Source of the DNA: Burkholderia plantarii
Lineage (GTDB): Bacteria; Pseudomonadota; Gammaproteobacteria; Burkholderiales; Burkholderiaceae
Direction: 5' to 3'
Length of the DNA: 64,000 bases
Assembly: GCF_001411805.1 (NCBI RefSeq)
Contig: NZ_CP007212.1
Coordinates: 310,001-374,000 of the forward strand
Below the pieces are notes generated by a model, which was not told the DNA's origin, did not search any database, and saw nothing but the letters and a program-made list of their open reading frames with translations. How positions within the stretch are numbered: position 1 is the stretch's first letter; each line of letters begins with the position of its first letter. A program made the translations under genes and the position numbers. Below are positions 12,330-23,351 of this stretch, piece by piece.

Positions 12330-12725
12330 ATGAGCATGAGTGATCCTATCGCCGATATGCTGACTCGCATCCGCAACGCGCAGATGGTTGAGAAGGTTTC
12401 GGTGGCAATGCCCTCGTCGAAGGTGAAGGTCGCGATCGCCCAGGTCCTGAAGGACGAAGGCTATATCGACGATTTCGCAGTCAAGAGCGAAGGCGCGAAG
12501 GCAGAACTGAACATTGCACTGAAGTACTACGCCGGCCGTCCGGTCATCGAACGCCTCGAGCGCGTGTCGAAGCCGGGCCTGCGCGTGTACCGCGGCCGCA
12601 ATGACATCCCGCAGGTCATGAACGGCCTGGGTGTGGCAATCGTGTCGACGCCGAAGGGCGTGATGACCGACCGCAAGGCGCGCGCTACCGGCGTCGGCGG
12701 CGAAGTCATCTGCTACGTCGCCTAA
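12330..12725 (+). CDS. rpsH: Small ribosomal subunit protein uS8
   Basis: Protein of 131 residues ([18 protein letters not shown]). S8 binds helix 21 of 16S rRNA. In E. coli it is the spc-operon feedback repressor, acting near rplE. The C-terminal [22 protein letters not shown] is typical. The preferred ATG at 12330 has AGGAGAAAC upstream; a second in-frame ATG two codons later is possible. Confidence 0.97.
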   Translation: MSMSDPIADMLTRIRNAQMVEKVSVAMPSSKVKVAIAQVLKDEGYIDDFAVKSEGAKAELNIALKYYAGRPVIERLERVSKPGLRVYRGRNDIPQVMNGLGVAIVSTPKGVMTDRKARATGVGGEVICYVA

Positions 12726-12743
12726 CCGAAAGGAGAAAGAAAC

Positions 12744-13274
12744 ATGTCTCGAGTAGGTAAGAGCCCGATCGCGCTGCAAGGCGCGGAGGTGACGCTGGCG
12801 AATGGCTCGATCACCGTCAAGGGCCCGCTGGGCACGATCTCGCAAGTGGTGAACCCGCTTGTGACGGTGGCGAACGACAACGGCACGCTGAATCTGGCGC
12901 CGGTCGACGAAAGCCGCGAAGCGAATGCACTGTCCGGCACGATGCGCGCGCTCATCGCGAACATGGTGCAGGGCGTGACGAAGGGTTTCGAGCGCAAGCT
13001 GACGCTGGTTGGCGTCGGTTATCGTGCGCAGGCGCAAGGCGACAAGCTGAACCTGTCGCTGGGTTTCTCGCACCCGGTGGTGCATCAGATGCCGGAAGGT
13101 ATCAAGGCGGAAACCCCGACGCAAACCGAAATTCTGATCAAGGGGATCGACAAGCAGAAGGTCGGCCAGGTGGCTGCGGAAGTCCGCGGTTACCGCCCGC
13201 CCGAGCCCTACAAGGGCAAGGGTGTGCGCTATGCCGACGAGGTTGTGATCCTCAAAGAAACGAAGAAGAAGTAA
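12744..13274 (+). CDS. rplF: Large ribosomal subunit protein uL6
   Basis: Protein of 176 residues with the two-fold L6 repeat. It starts [18 protein letters not shown] and ends [24 protein letters not shown], the conserved C-terminal signature. It binds near the sarcin-ricin loop region. AAAGGAGAAAGAAAC precedes the ATG. Confidence 0.98.
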   Translation: MSRVGKSPIALQGAEVTLANGSITVKGPLGTISQVVNPLVTVANDNGTLNLAPVDESREANALSGTMRALIANMVQGVTKGFERKLTLVGVGYRAQAQGDKLNLSLGFSHPVVHQMPEGIKAETPTQTEILIKGIDKQKVGQVAAEVRGYRPPEPYKGKGVRYADEVVILKETKKK

Positions 13275-13286
13275 GGGTGCGCAATC

Positions 13287-13652
13287 ATGGATAAGACTCA
13301 ATCTCGCCTGCGCCGCGCTCGCCAGACGCGTATCAAGATCGCCGAGCTGCAGGTCGCGCGTCTCGCCGTGCATCGCACGAACTCGCACATCTACGCGCAA
13401 GTGTTCTCGCCGTGCGGCACCAAGGTGGTGGCCAGCGCGTCGACGCTCGAAGCCGAAGTGCGTGCGCAGCTGGCTGATCAGTCGGGCAAGGGCGGCAACG
13501 TCAATGCAGCGACGCTGATCGGCAAGCGTATCGCAGAAAAGGCCAAGGCCGCCGGCATCGAATCCGTCGCCTTTGACCGCTCGGGCTTCCGCTATCACGG
13601 TCGCGTCAAGGCTCTGGCCGACGCAGCTCGTGAAGCTGGGCTCAAGTTCTAA
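13287..13652 (+). CDS. rplR: Large ribosomal subunit protein uL18
   Basis: Protein of 121 residues; L18 binds 5S rRNA with L5. The [15 protein letters not shown] segment and the end [26 protein letters not shown] match the family. It is 13 bases upstream of rpsE. Confidence 0.98.
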   Translation: MDKTQSRLRRARQTRIKIAELQVARLAVHRTNSHIYAQVFSPCGTKVVASASTLEAEVRAQLADQSGKGGNVNAATLIGKRIAEKAKAAGIESVAFDRSGFRYHGRVKALADAAREAGLKF

Positions 13653-13665
13653 GGAAGGAATCGTC

Positions 13666-14184
13666 ATGGCAAAGATGCAAGCGAAAGTTCAGGCCGACGA
13701 GCGCGACGACGGCCTTCGCGAAAAAATGATTTCGGTCAATCGCGTGACCAAGGTCGTGAAAGGTGGCCGGATTCTCGGTTTCGCCGCACTGACCGTGGTC
13801 GGCGACGGTGATGGCCGCGTCGGCATGGGCAAGGGCAAGGCGAAGGAAGTGCCGGTTGCCGTGCAGAAGGCAATGGAGCAGGCTCGCCGCAACATGTTCA
13901 AGGTGCCGCTGAAGAACGGTACCCTGCAACACGAAGTTCACGGCAAGCACGGCGCTTCGGCGGTCCTCCTCGCCCCGGCGAAGGAAGGTACCGGCGTGAT
14001 CGCCGGCGGTCCGATGCGCGCGGTGTTCGACGTGATGGGCGTGCAGAACGTGGTGGCCAAGAGCCACGGTTCGACGAACCCGTACAACCTCGTTCGTGCG
14101 ACGCTCGACGGCCTGCGCAAGCAATCGACGCCGGCAGACATCGCCGCCAAGCGCGGCAAGTCCGTCGAAGATATTTTGGGCTAA
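13666..14184 (+). CDS. rpsE: Small ribosomal subunit protein uS5
   Basis: Protein of 172 residues. The ATG at 13666, with AAGGAAGG ahead, gives [20 protein letters not shown], the expected N-terminus; a longer frame from 13573 is an overlap artefact inside rplR. The S5 double-stranded RNA binding domain contains [28 protein letters not shown]5 acts in decoding fidelity and mRNA unwinding. Confidence 0.97.
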   Translation: MAKMQAKVQADERDDGLREKMISVNRVTKVVKGGRILGFAALTVVGDGDGRVGMGKGKAKEVPVAVQKAMEQARRNMFKVPLKNGTLQHEVHGKHGASAVLLAPAKEGTGVIAGGPMRAVFDVMGVQNVVAKSHGSTNPYNLVRATLDGLRKQSTPADIAAKRGKSVEDILG

Positions 14185-14199
14185 GCCCAGGTGGTCACC

Positions 14200-14382
14200 A
14201 TGTCTGAAAAAACTGTCAAGGTTCAGCTCGTCAAGAGCCTGATTGGGACCCGCGAAACGCACCGCGCCACCGTGCGCGGCCTGGGTCTGCGTCGCCTCAA
14301 CTCGATCAGCGAGCTGCAGGATACGCCGGCGGTGCGCGGCATGATCAACAAGGTTTCGTACCTTGTTAAGGTCATCGGCTAA
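14200..14382 (+). CDS. rpmD: Large ribosomal subunit protein uL30
   Basis: Protein of 60 residues. The ATG at 14200 gives [21 protein letters not shown]; a GTG nine bases earlier is in frame but less likely. AGGTGG precedes the start. The [14 protein letters not shown] segment is diagnostic of L30. It lies between rpsE and rplO, as in most bacteria. Confidence 0.96.
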   Translation: MSEKTVKVQLVKSLIGTRETHRATVRGLGLRRLNSISELQDTPAVRGMINKVSYLVKVIG

Positions 14383-14409
14383 GCGCCGGCTACGGATCAA
14401 GGAGTTGTT

Positions 14410-14844
14410 ATGGAATTGAATAACCTGAAGCCGGCAGAAGGCGCGAAGCACGCCAAGCGTCGCGTCGGCCGCGGCATCGGTTCCGGTCTCGGTAAGACGG
14501 CCGGCCGTGGTCACAAGGGTCAGAAATCGCGTTCGGGCGGTTTCCACAAGGTCGGCTTCGAAGGCGGTCAGATGCCGCTGCAACGTCGTCTGCCGAAGCG
14601 CGGCTTTACTTCGCTGACGAAGGAATTCGTCGGTGAAGTGCGCCTGGGCGACCTCGAGAAGCTGCCGGTCGAAGAGATCGATCTGCTCGCACTGAAGCAA
14701 GCCGGCCTGGTCGGCGAGCTGACGAAGAGCGCGAAGATCATCGCTACGGGCGAACTGAAGCGCAAGATCGTCGTGAAGGGTCTCGGTGCGACCAAGTCGG
14801 CTCGCGCAGCGATCGAAGCGGCCGGCGGTTCGTTTGCCGAGTAA
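14410..14844 (+). CDS. rplO: Large ribosomal subunit protein uL15
   Basis: Protein of 144 residues. The glycine- and arginine-rich N-terminal part ([26 protein letters not shown]) and [18 protein letters not shown] are the L15 signatures. It takes part in late 50S assembly. It is followed by secY after 43 bases, as in the spc operon of many bacteria. Confidence 0.98.
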   Translation: MELNNLKPAEGAKHAKRRVGRGIGSGLGKTAGRGHKGQKSRSGGFHKVGFEGGQMPLQRRLPKRGFTSLTKEFVGEVRLGDLEKLPVEEIDLLALKQAGLVGELTKSAKIIATGELKRKIVVKGLGATKSARAAIEAAGGSFAE

Positions 14845-14887
14845 CGTGCCTCGCGGCCGTTACTAGCATCTGCATCGGAGAAGATAC

Positions 14888-16234
14888 TTGGCCAACAGCC
14901 CGAGTCTCGCAAAACCCGGTCGAAGCACGGCGAAGTTCGGCGATCTGCGCCGGCGGGCAATGTTCTTGCTGCTGGCGCTGATCGTCTATCGCATCGGCGC
15001 GCACATTCCGGTTCCGGGCATCGATCCGGATCAACTGGCGAAGTTGTTCCAGAGCCAGGCAGGCGGCATCCTCGGCATGTTCAACATGTTCTCGGGTGGT
15101 GCGTTGTCGCGCTTCACGATCTTCGCGCTGGGGATCATGCCGTACATCTCGGCGTCGATCATCATGCAGCTGCTGGCGATCGTCTCGCCGCAGCTCGAGG
15201 CGCTGAAGAAGGAAGGGCAGGCAGGGCAGCGCAAGATCACGCAGTACACGCGGGTCTTCACGGTCGTGCTGGCGACGTTCCAGGCCTTCGGCATCGCCGC
15301 GGCGCTCGAGAACCAGCCGGGCCTCGTCATCGATCCCGGCATGCTGTTCCGGCTGACGACGGTCGTGACGCTGGTGACGGGCACGATGTTCCTGATGTGG
15401 CTCGGCGAGCAGATCACCGAGCGCGGCCTCGGCAACGGCATCTCGATCATCATCTTCGGCGGGATCGCGGCGGGTTTCCCGAACGCCGTCGGCGGGCTGT
15501 TCGAACTGGTGCGCACGGGTTCGATGAGCATCATCTCGGCGATCATCATCGTCGTGCTGATCGGCGCGGTGACCTACCTGGTCGTGTTCATCGAACGCGG
15601 TCAGCGCAAGATCCTCGTGAACTACGCGAAGCGCCAGGTTGGTAACAAGATTTACGGCGGACAGTCGTCGCATCTGCCGCTGAAGTTGAACATGTCGGGC
15701 GTGATTCCGCCGATCTTCGCATCGTCGATCATCCTGTTCCCGGCAACGATCCTGAGCTGGTTCAGCTCGGGTGACCGCAAGAGCTGGCTGTCCGACACGC
15801 TGCACAACGTGGCCGAAGCGCTGAAGCCGGGTCAACCGGTGTACGTGCTGCTGTACACGCTGGCGATCGTGTTTTTCTGCTTCTTCTACACCGCGCTGGT
15901 GTTCAACAGCAGGGAAACGGCAGACAACCTGAAGAAGAGCGGTGCGTTCGTGCCGGGCATCCGTCCGGGCGACCAGACCGCGCGATACATCGACCGCATT
16001 CTCACGCGTCTGACGCTGGCCGGTGCGATCTACATCGTCTTTGTGTGTCTGCTGCCGGAATTTTTGGTACTGCGCTGGAACGTGCCGTTTTATTTTGGTG
16101 GAACGTCGCTGCTGATCATTGTCGTCGTCACGATGGACTTCATGGCGCAGGTGCAGTCGTACGTTATGTCGCAACAGTATGAATCGCTGCTCAAGAAAGC
16201 CAATTTCAAGGGCAGCAACATCCCAATGCGTTGA
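14888..16234 (+). CDS. secY: Protein translocase subunit SecY
   Basis: Protein of 448 residues and ten membrane helices, the channel of the SecYEG translocon in the inner membrane. Translation appears to start at TTG (14888) with GGAG upstream. This yields [23 protein letters not shown], the N-terminus I expect in this genus. Conserved segments include the plug region and the cytoplasmic loops with [16 protein letters not shown] and [12 protein letters not shown]. Its place after rplO links membrane insertion capacity to ribosome supply. Confidence 0.97.
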   Translation: MANSPSLAKPGRSTAKFGDLRRRAMFLLLALIVYRIGAHIPVPGIDPDQLAKLFQSQAGGILGMFNMFSGGALSRFTIFALGIMPYISASIIMQLLAIVSPQLEALKKEGQAGQRKITQYTRVFTVVLATFQAFGIAAALENQPGLVIDPGMLFRLTTVVTLVTGTMFLMWLGEQITERGLGNGISIIIFGGIAAGFPNAVGGLFELVRTGSMSIISAIIIVVLIGAVTYLVVFIERGQRKILVNYAKRQVGNKIYGGQSSHLPLKLNMSGVIPPIFASSIILFPATILSWFSSGDRKSWLSDTLHNVAEALKPGQPVYVLLYTLAIVFFCFFYTALVFNSRETADNLKKSGAFVPGIRPGDQTARYIDRILTRLTLAGAIYIVFVCLLPEFLVLRWNVPFYFGGTSLLIIVVVTMDFMAQVQSYVMSQQYESLLKKANFKGSNIPMR

Positions 16235-16243
16235 TTAAGGACT

Positions 16244-16462
16244 ATGGCCAAAGACGATGTAATCCAGATGCAAGGCGAGGTTGTCGAAAACCTCCCGAAT
16301 GCGACCTTCCGCGTGAAGCTGGAAAACGGCCATGTCGTATTGGGGCATATTTCGGGAAAGATGCGGATGCACTACATCCGCATCCTCCCGGGCGACAAGG
16401 TGACGGTTGAGTTGACGCCTTACGATCTGTCTCGTGCGCGGATCGTGTTCCGGGCGAAGTGA
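16244..16462 (+). CDS. infA: Translation initiation factor IF-1
   Basis: Protein of 72 residues, all one OB fold ([20 protein letters not shown] through [23 protein letters not shown]). IF-1 occupies the A site during initiation. Burkholderia genomes often have a second infA-like gene elsewhere. This one sits between secY and rpmJ, the common order for the housekeeping copy. Confidence 0.97.
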
Positions 16463-16482
16463 TTTGTAAAAAGGGTAATATC

Positions 16483-16599
16483 ATGAAAGTGATGGCATCG
16501 GTTAAGCGCATTTGCCGCAATTGCAAGATCATCAAGCGCAAGGGTGTGGTTCGCGTGATCTGCAGCTCGGACCCGCGCCACAAGCAGCGTCAAGGCTGA
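16483..16599 (+). CDS. rpmJ: Large ribosomal subunit protein bL36
   Basis: A 38-codon gene ([20 protein letters not shown] to the end KQRQG). The CxxC pair and a later Cys and His form the zinc ribbon of the classical (C+) L36. It is 20 bases after infA, with AAAAAGGGTAATATC as the upstream context for initiation. Confidence 0.97.
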
Positions 16600-16637
16600 T
16601 CGCGCGCTCGTTTGCGCTTTTTGTTTGAGGAAAAACA

Positions 16638-17003
16638 ATGGCTCGTATCGCAGGGGTTAACATCCCGAATCACCAGCATACCGAGATCGGCCTGACGGCG
16701 ATTTTCGGTGTCGGCCGCACGCGCGCGCGCAGCATCTGCGTCGCTGCTGGCGTCGAATTCTCGAAGAAGGTCAAGGACCTGAACGACGCAGACCTCGAAA
16801 AGCTGCGTGAAGAGGTTGGCAAGTTTGTCGTCGAAGGCGATCTGCGCCGTGAAGTGACGATGAACATCAAGCGTCTGATGGACCTTGGCTGCTACCGTGG
16901 CGTGCGCCATCGCAAGGGTCTGCCGATGCGTGGCCAGCGTACGCGTACCAACGCACGTACCCGCAAGGGTCCGCGCCGCGCCGCTCAAGCGCTGAAGAAA
17001 TAA
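16638..17003 (+). CDS. rpsM: Small ribosomal subunit protein uS13
   Basis: Protein of 121 residues beginning [19 protein letters not shown]. It is a 30S head protein contacting tRNA and the B1 intersubunit bridge. The C-terminal [19 protein letters not shown] is diagnostic. First gene of the alpha cluster, only 38 bases after rpmJ, so no separate promoter is obvious. Confidence 0.98.
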   Translation: MARIAGVNIPNHQHTEIGLTAIFGVGRTRARSICVAAGVEFSKKVKDLNDADLEKLREEVGKFVVEGDLRREVTMNIKRLMDLGCYRGVRHRKGLPMRGQRTRTNARTRKGPRRAAQALKK

Positions 17004-17026
17004 GCTGACAGTTACAGGAAAACGTC

Positions 17027-17428
17027 ATGGCTAAGGCTTCCAATAACGCGGCTCAACGCGTTCGCAAGAAGGTTAAGAAGAACGTTGCGGAAGGTGTGGT
17101 TCACGTTCACGCATCGTTCAACAACACGATCATCACGATCACCGATCGTCAGGGCAACGCTCTGGCGTGGGCGACGTCGGGCGGCCAGGGCTTCAAGGGC
17201 TCGCGCAAGTCGACCCCGTTCGCCGCGCAGGTGGCAGCCGAGTCGGCTGGCCGCGTCGCGATGGAATACGGCGTGAAGAATCTGGAAGTGCGCATCAAGG
17301 GCCCGGGCCCGGGTCGCGAGTCGGCAGTGCGCGCGCTGCACGGCCTCGGCATCAAGATCACGGCGATCTCCGACGTGACGCCGATCCCGCACAACGGCTG
17401 CCGTCCGCCGAAGCGCCGCCGCATCTAA
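17027..17428 (+). CDS. rpsK: Small ribosomal subunit protein uS11
   Basis: Protein of 133 residues. S11 forms part of the 30S platform at the mRNA exit. Conserved [17 protein letters not shown] and the C-terminal [16 protein letters not shown] are present. It is followed by a 147-base gap before rpsD that contains a perfect palindrome. Confidence 0.98.
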   Translation: MAKASNNAAQRVRKKVKKNVAEGVVHVHASFNNTIITITDRQGNALAWATSGGQGFKGSRKSTPFAAQVAAESAGRVAMEYGVKNLEVRIKGPGPGRESAVRALHGLGIKITAISDVTPIPHNGCRPPKRRRI

Positions 17429-17532
17429 GGATGCCTGGCGCAGCCTGTTGTCGCCGCAGGGCGCCGACGGGCAACGTAGTTGATTGTATTGATTGACTAA
17501 GTCCACCGTTCGGTCCAAAGGACACGAACTAG

Positions 17533-17550
17533 CGCGGATCCGGATCCGCG
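17533..17550. repeat. Perfect 18-base palindrome between rpsK and rpsD
   Basis: CGCGGATCCGGATCCGCG is identical to its reverse complement and can also fold as a short hairpin. The surrounding 147-base gap shows no clear promoter. Function unknown; it may be an mRNA processing or stability element. Confidence 0.5.
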
Positions 17551-17575
17551 TGACGATAGATAGAGGAAACGCAAA

Positions 17576-18199
17576 GTGGCACGTTATACCGGCCCGAAGG
17601 CCAAGTTGTCCCGCCGTGAAGGCACCGATCTGTTCCTGAAGAGCGCGCGCCGCTCGCTCGCCGACAAGTGCAAGCTCGACAGCAAGCCGGGTCAGCACGG
17701 CCGCATCTCCGGTGCGCGCACGTCCGACTACGGCACGCAGCTGCGTGAAAAGCAGAAGGTCAAGCGCATCTACGGCGTGCTGGAGCGTCAGTTCCGCCGC
17801 TACTTCGCCGAAGCCGATCGCCGCAAGGGCAACACGGGTGAAAACCTGCTGCAACTGCTCGAGTCGCGCCTCGACAACGTCGTGTACCGCATGGGCTTCG
17901 GCTCGACGCGCGCCGAAGCGCGCCAGCTGGTGAGCCACAAGGCGATCACGGTGAACGGCATCGCGTCGAACATCCCGTCGCTGCAGGTCAAGGCAGGCGA
18001 CGTCATCGCGATCCGTGAAAAGTCGAAGAAGCAGGCGCGTATTGTCGAATCGCTGTCGCTGGCCGAGCAAGGCGGCATGCCGAGCTGGGTTGCGGTCGAC
18101 GCGAAGAAGTTCGAAGGCACGTTCAAGCAAGTGCCGGAACGCGCTGAAATCGCAGGCGATATCAACGAAAGCCTGATCGTCGAATTGTATTCGCGTTAA
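17576..18199 (+). CDS. rpsD: Small ribosomal subunit protein uS4
   Basis: Protein of 207 residues starting at GTG with GAGGAAAC ahead. S4 nucleates 30S assembly and, in E. coli, represses the alpha operon. The S4 domain segment [24 protein letters not shown] is clear. The length and N-terminus ([22 protein letters not shown]) match the beta-proteobacterial form. Confidence 0.97.
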   Translation: MARYTGPKAKLSRREGTDLFLKSARRSLADKCKLDSKPGQHGRISGARTSDYGTQLREKQKVKRIYGVLERQFRRYFAEADRRKGNTGENLLQLLESRLDNVVYRMGFGSTRAEARQLVSHKAITVNGIASNIPSLQVKAGDVIAIREKSKKQARIVESLSLAEQGGMPSWVAVDAKKFEGTFKQVPERAEIAGDINESLIVELYSR

Positions 18200-18210
18200 T
18201 CCGATTGATA

Positions 18211-18262
18211 GCCGAGGTACCCTGCTTGCTAAGTGCCGGCAGGGCCTCGGCTGTTCATTTTC
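18211..18262 (+). other. Stem-loop between rpsD and rpoA
   Basis: GCCGAG (18211-18216) pairs with CTCGGC (18246-18251), and an inner CCCTGC/GCAGGG pairing continues the stem. It is followed by TGTTCATTTTC. It may be a partial terminator or attenuator that sets the rpoA to ribosomal protein ratio. The U-tract is poor. Confidence 0.4.
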
Positions 18263-18321
18263 AGGTGTTACCGGTCAGCCTTATCGGTGTAACGAGCCGA
18301 GGGTATTGAAAAGGAAAACCT

Positions 18322-19299
18322 ATGCAAACCAGTTTGTTGAAACCCAAGATCATCGCCGTGGAGTCGCTGGGCGAGAACCATGCGAAAGTGGTCATGGAGC
18401 CGTTCGAACGCGGCTATGGCCATACCTTGGGCAATGCGCTCCGCCGCGTGCTGCTGTCGTCGATGGTGGGCTACGCGCCGACCGAAGTGACGATCGCCGG
18501 TGTCGTGCATGAGTACTCGACGCTCGATGGTGTGCAAGAGGACGTCGTCAACCTGCTGCTGAACCTGAAGGGTGTGGTGTTCAAGCTGCACAACCGCGAC
18601 GAAGTCACGGTGACCCTGCGCAAGGAAGGCGAAGGCATTGTGACGGCCGGCGACATCGAACTCGCGCACGACTGCGAGGTGATCAACCCCGATCACGTGA
18701 TCGCGCATCTGACCAAGGGCGGCAAGCTCGACGTCCAGATCAAGATCGAGAAGGGCCGCGGCTACGTGCCGGGCAACGTTCGTCGCTACGGCGAGGAAAC
18801 CGCGAAGATCATCGGCCGCATCGTGCTGGACGCCTCGTTCTCGCCGGTTCGTCGCGTCAGCTATGCGGTGGAAAGCGCCCGGGTCGAGCAGCGTACCGAC
18901 CTCGACAAGCTCGTCATGAACATCGAGACGAGCGGCGTGATCACGCCGGAAGAAGCGATCCGCCAGTCGGCCCGCATCCTGGTCGACCAGCTGTCCGTGT
19001 TCGCGGCGCTGGAAGGCACGGAGACGGCCGCGGAAGCGCCGTCGCGCGCGCCGCAGATCGATCCGATCCTGCTGCGTCCGGTGGACGATCTCGAGTTGAC
19101 GGTACGTTCGGCGAACTGCCTGAAGGCCGAGAACATCTACTACATCGGCGATCTGATCCAGCGCACGGAAAACGAGCTGCTGAAGACGCCGAACCTCGGC
19201 CGCAAGTCGCTGAACGAAATCAAGGAAGTGCTGGCCTCGCGCGGCCTTACGCTGGGCATGAAGCTCGAAAACTGGCCGCCGGCCGGTCTCGACAAGTAA
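18322..19299 (+). CDS. rpoA: DNA-directed RNA polymerase subunit alpha
   Basis: Protein of 325 residues. The N-terminal assembly domain runs to about residue 235. The C-terminal domain, which binds UP elements and activators, contains [19 protein letters not shown] and [13 protein letters not shown]. Its position between rpsD and rplQ is the standard alpha-cluster order. Terminator-like hairpins lie on both sides. Confidence 0.98.
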   Translation: MQTSLLKPKIIAVESLGENHAKVVMEPFERGYGHTLGNALRRVLLSSMVGYAPTEVTIAGVVHEYSTLDGVQEDVVNLLLNLKGVVFKLHNRDEVTVTLRKEGEGIVTAGDIELAHDCEVINPDHVIAHLTKGGKLDVQIKIEKGRGYVPGNVRRYGEETAKIIGRIVLDASFSPVRRVSYAVESARVEQRTDLDKLVMNIETSGVITPEEAIRQSARILVDQLSVFAALEGTETAAEAPSRAPQIDPILLRPVDDLELTVRSANCLKAENIYYIGDLIQRTENELLKTPNLGRKSLNEIKEVLASRGLTLGMKLENWPPAGLDK

Positions 19300-19335
19300 T
19301 TCCCGGCGGCGTCCACGCGTCGCCAGTCTGGTCAG

Positions 19336-19374
19336 GACGCGGATTTTCCTTTAGAATCCGCGTCTTGCTTTTTT
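19336..19374 (+). terminator. Intrinsic-terminator-like hairpin between rpoA and rplQ
   Basis: A perfect 10-base-pair stem GACGCGGATT/AATCCGCGTC (19336-19345, 19355-19364) is followed by TTGCTTTTTT. This is a good rho-independent terminator shape inside what is usually one operon. TAGAAT at 19352-19357 could alternatively be a -10 box, but no matching -35 box is seen. Confidence 0.55.
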
Positions 19375-19444
19375 CTACCGGCCCGTGCGCCAGTTCCGGC
19401 GCGATAGAAGAGCTGGATCAAAACTTTGAATCAAGGAAACTGAA

Positions 19445-19837
19445 ATGCGTCACCGTCATGGTCTGCGGAAACTGAACCGCACGAGCAGCCACCGTCTGGC
19501 AATGCTCCGTAACATGTCCAACTCGCTGATCGAGCACGAAGTCATCAAGACGACGCTGCCGAAGGCGAAGGAACTCCGCAAGGTCGTTGAGCCCCTGATC
19601 ACGCTCGGCAAGAAGCCGTCGCTCGCGAACCGCCGCCTGGCGTTCAACCGCCTGCGCGATCGTGACTCGGTCACGAAGCTGTTCGACGTGCTGGGCCCGC
19701 GCTTCGCGAATCGTCCGGGCGGCTATCTGCGCATCCTGAAGTTCGGCTTCCGCGTCGGCGACAACGCGCCGATGGCGCTGGTCGAGCTGCTCGATCGTCC
19801 GGAAGTCTCGGAAGACAACGTCCAGGAAGCCGAATAA
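19445..19837 (+). CDS. rplQ: Large ribosomal subunit protein bL17
   Basis: Protein of 130 residues starting [21 protein letters not shown], the L17 signature. It lies near the exit tunnel of the 50S subunit. Last gene of the ribosomal block; a strong terminator follows 15 bases after the stop codon. Confidence 0.98.
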   Translation: MRHRHGLRKLNRTSSHRLAMLRNMSNSLIEHEVIKTTLPKAKELRKVVEPLITLGKKPSLANRRLAFNRLRDRDSVTKLFDVLGPRFANRPGGYLRILKFGFRVGDNAPMALVELLDRPEVSEDNVQEAE

Positions 19838-19852
19838 GCTTTCGCGATGTCG

Positions 19853-19883
19853 AAAAAAAGCCAGGCCGATGCCTGGCTTTTTT
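19853..19883 (+). terminator. Rho-independent terminator after rplQ
   Basis: AAAAAAAGCCAGGC, the loop CGAT and GCCTGGCTTTTTT form a symmetrical hairpin with A- and T-tracts on its two sides. It closes the 19-kb ribosomal block. Confidence 0.9.
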
Positions 19884-19969
19884 GTTGCCCGTGCGCCGGC
19901 CGCACGCAGCGCGCGAAGTGGATGCCTGCGTTAGGATATGGCGTTTCGCGAATTTCGCAGGAGACGTCG

Positions 19970-20296
19970 ATGGTGATCGTGCTGATGATGACGACCGTGC
20001 CGGATGCGGCCACGGCCCGCTCGCTCGCGGACGGCGCGCTCGGCGCCCGGCTCGCGGCGTGCGTGTCGGAGCTTGGCACGATCCGCTCGAGCTATCACTG
20101 GCAAGGCAAGATCGAATCGGCAGAAGAGATCCAGTTGCTGTTCAAGACGAGCGCCGTGCGCGCGCTCGAGCTTGAGCGTTTCATCACCTCCCATCATCCC
20201 TACGAGACACCCGAAATCGTCTCATGGCAGGCCACCGCGTCCGTCCCCTACGGCAGTTGGGTGGCGGCCGAAACCCAACGCCTCTTCCATGTCTGA
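19970..20296 (+). CDS. cutA: Divalent-cation tolerance protein CutA
   Basis: Protein of 108 residues from the ATG at 19970, preceded by CAGGAGACGTCG; a longer frame that begins inside the terminator is rejected. CutA is a small trimeric cytoplasmic protein linked in E. coli to copper tolerance. It shares its locus there with dsbD, as here. The ACVSELGTIRSSYHWQGKIE and HPYETPEI segments are conserved. Its end overlaps the dsbD start by eight bases. Confidence 0.92.
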   Translation: MVIVLMMTTVPDAATARSLADGALGARLAACVSELGTIRSSYHWQGKIESAEEIQLLFKTSAVRALELERFITSHHPYETPEIVSWQATASVPYGSWVAAETQRLFHV

Positions 20297-22205
20297 TCGA
20301 CCCTTTTCCGCGGCCGCCGGCCTGCGTCTGCTGTTCGCGTGCCTGATGCTGTTCGGCGCGCTGTTCGGCCTTTCGGCTGCGCGTGCCGACGGCGACTTCC
20401 TCGACCCGTCGCTCGCGTTCCGCTTCAGTTCGAGCGAATCGCCGGGGCAGGTGGACCTGCATTTCAAGATCGCCGACGGCTACTACATGTATCGCGAGCG
20501 CTTCGTGTTCGCCGTGAAAAGCGGCACCGCGACGCTCGGCGAGGCGCAGATCCCTCCCGGCCACGTGAAGTACGACGAGACGTTCGCGAAGAACGTCGAG
20601 ACCTATCGCGGCGAGCTCACGATCCATGTGCCCGTCACGAAGGCGGCGGGCCCGTTCGAGCTGTCGGTGACCTCGCAAGGCTGCGCCGACGGCGGCATCT
20701 GCTATCCGCCCGCCGAGCACGTGGTGCATGTCGATGGCGCGGCACTGACGGCGGCGCCGGCGTCCAGTTCGCCGGCGCCGGCGCAATCGGCCGTGCCGGG
20801 ATCGGGCTCGCGGGCGTCCGCGCCGACGTCCGCGGCGCCGGCCGCTCCCGCCGAGGACGGCAGCTGGTACGAACGCTTGACGAGCGCCGACTACGCGCAG
20901 TCGCTGCTCGAGGGCCACGGCTTCCTGACCGTCGTCGCGCTGTTCTTCGTGGCCGGCATGGTGCTGAGCCTGCTGCCGTGCTCGTACCCGATGATCCCGA
21001 TCCTGTCGGCGATCATCATCGGCGAGGGCACCCGGGCGACGCGCGCGCGCAGCTTCGCGCTGTCGCTGACCTACGTGGTCGGGATGGCGCTCGTCTACAC
21101 CGTGCTCGGCATTGCCGCCGCGCTGATCGGGCAGAGCCTCGGCGCATGGCTGCAGAACCCGTGGATGCTTGGCGCGTTCGGGCTGCTGCTGACGGTATTC
21201 GCGCTGACGCTGATTGGCGGCATCGACATCGCGCTGCCGCAGCGCTGGCAGGACGGCGCCGCGCAGGCCTCGAGCCGGCGCTCGGGCGGGCGCTTCGCGG
21301 CGGTGGCCGCGATGGGCGCGCTCTCGGCGCTGGTGGTGGGCGCCTGCATGACGGCGCCGCTGTTCGCCGTGCTCGCGTTCATCGCTCATACCGGCAACGC
21401 GCTGCTCGGCGGCGCCGCGCTGTTCGCGATGGGGATCGGCCTCGGCGTGCCGCTGCTGATCATCGGCCTCGGCGCAGGCACGCTGCTGCCGCGCGCCGGC
21501 GCCTGGATGGAAGGCGTGAAGGTGTTCTTCGGCGTGGTGCTGCTCGCGGCCGCGCTCTGGATCGTCTGGCCGGTGCTCGGCGCCGCGGTGCAGATCGCGC
21601 TCGCCGCGCTCTGGCTGCTGATCGCCGCGGCGGCCACCGGCCTCTTCACGCCGGCGGCCGGCGGCGCTTCGATCTGGCGTCGGCTCGGCCGCGGCGTCGG
21701 CGCCGCGTTCGCGATCTGGGCCGCCTTGCTGCTGGTCGGCCTCGCGGCCGGCTCGACCGATCCGCTGCGTCCGCTGTCGGTATTCGCCGCGCGCGGCGGT
21801 GCCGCCGTGGCGGGCGCGGCCAAGGCCGGCACCGCCGTGCATGAAGGCCCGAGCTTCGCGCCGGTGCGTTCGAGCGCGGAGCTCGACCAGGTCATCAAGA
21901 CCGCCGGCCGGCCAGTGCTGCTCGACTTCTACGCTGACTGGTGCGTGAGCTGCAAGGAGATGGAACACCTGACCTTCACCGATCCGCGCGTACAGGCGCG
22001 ACTGGGACAGCTGCAGCTGGTGCGCGCCGACGTGACCGCCAACAACGGCGACGACCAGGTGCTGCTCAAGCGCTTCGGTCTGTTCGGGCCGCCCGGCATC
22101 ATCGTGTTCGATCGCGACGGCCGCGAGCTCGGCCGCGTGGTCGGCTACCAGGCGGCCGACCGCTTCCTGCGCAGCCTCGATCGCGCGGGCGCGCCGTCGG
22201 CCTGA
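20289..22205 (+). CDS. dsbD: Thiol:disulfide interchange protein DsbD
   Basis: Protein of 638 residues. A signal peptide occupies about residues 1-33. The periplasmic alpha domain has its cysteine pair in the segment QGCADGGICYPP. A membrane domain of about eight helices has the redox cysteine motif LLPCSYPMIP. The C-terminal thioredoxin-like domain has CVSC at residues 552-555. DsbD passes electrons from cytoplasmic thioredoxin to periplasmic DsbC and to cytochrome c maturation. A long in-frame upstream extension overlapping cutA is rejected. Confidence 0.94.
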   Translation: MSDRPFSAAAGLRLLFACLMLFGALFGLSAARADGDFLDPSLAFRFSSSESPGQVDLHFKIADGYYMYRERFVFAVKSGTATLGEAQIPPGHVKYDETFAKNVETYRGELTIHVPVTKAAGPFELSVTSQGCADGGICYPPAEHVVHVDGAALTAAPASSSPAPAQSAVPGSGSRASAPTSAAPAAPAEDGSWYERLTSADYAQSLLEGHGFLTVVALFFVAGMVLSLLPCSYPMIPILSAIIIGEGTRATRARSFALSLTYVVGMALVYTVLGIAAALIGQSLGAWLQNPWMLGAFGLLLTVFALTLIGGIDIALPQRWQDGAAQASSRRSGGRFAAVAAMGALSALVVGACMTAPLFAVLAFIAHTGNALLGGAALFAMGIGLGVPLLIIGLGAGTLLPRAGAWMEGVKVFFGVVLLAAALWIVWPVLGAAVQIALAALWLLIAAAATGLFTPAAGGASIWRRLGRGVGAAFAIWAALLLVGLAAGSTDPLRPLSVFAARGGAAVAGAAKAGTAVHEGPSFAPVRSSAELDQVIKTAGRPVLLDFYADWCVSCKEMEHLTFTDPRVQARLGQLQLVRADVTANNGDDQVLLKRFGLFGPPGIIVFDRDGRELGRVVGYQAADRFLRSLDRAGAPSA

Positions 22206-22237
22206 GCGCAGGCGCCGGGCTGGGCGGATTCCGCATG

Positions 22238-22275
22238 AAAAAACGGCGAAGCGCCTGACGCGCTTCGCCGTTTTC
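22238..22275. terminator. Bidirectional terminator between dsbD and hemB
   Basis: CGGCGAAGCG (22244-22253) pairs with CGCTTCGCCG (22261-22270), flanked by AAAAAA on the left and TTTT on the right. It can end dsbD transcripts from the left and hemB transcripts from the right. Confidence 0.85.
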
Positions 22276-22304
22276 GTTGGGAGGCGCCCAGCGGGCGCAC
22301 TGGT

Positions 22305-23336
<1,032 letters not shown>

Positions 23337-23351
23337 TTACGGAACCCTTCG

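Noticed and set aside
19847..19969. Longer CutA start inside the rplQ terminator
   Set aside because: It would begin in the terminator hairpin; the ATG at 19970 has a ribosome binding site and matches the family length.
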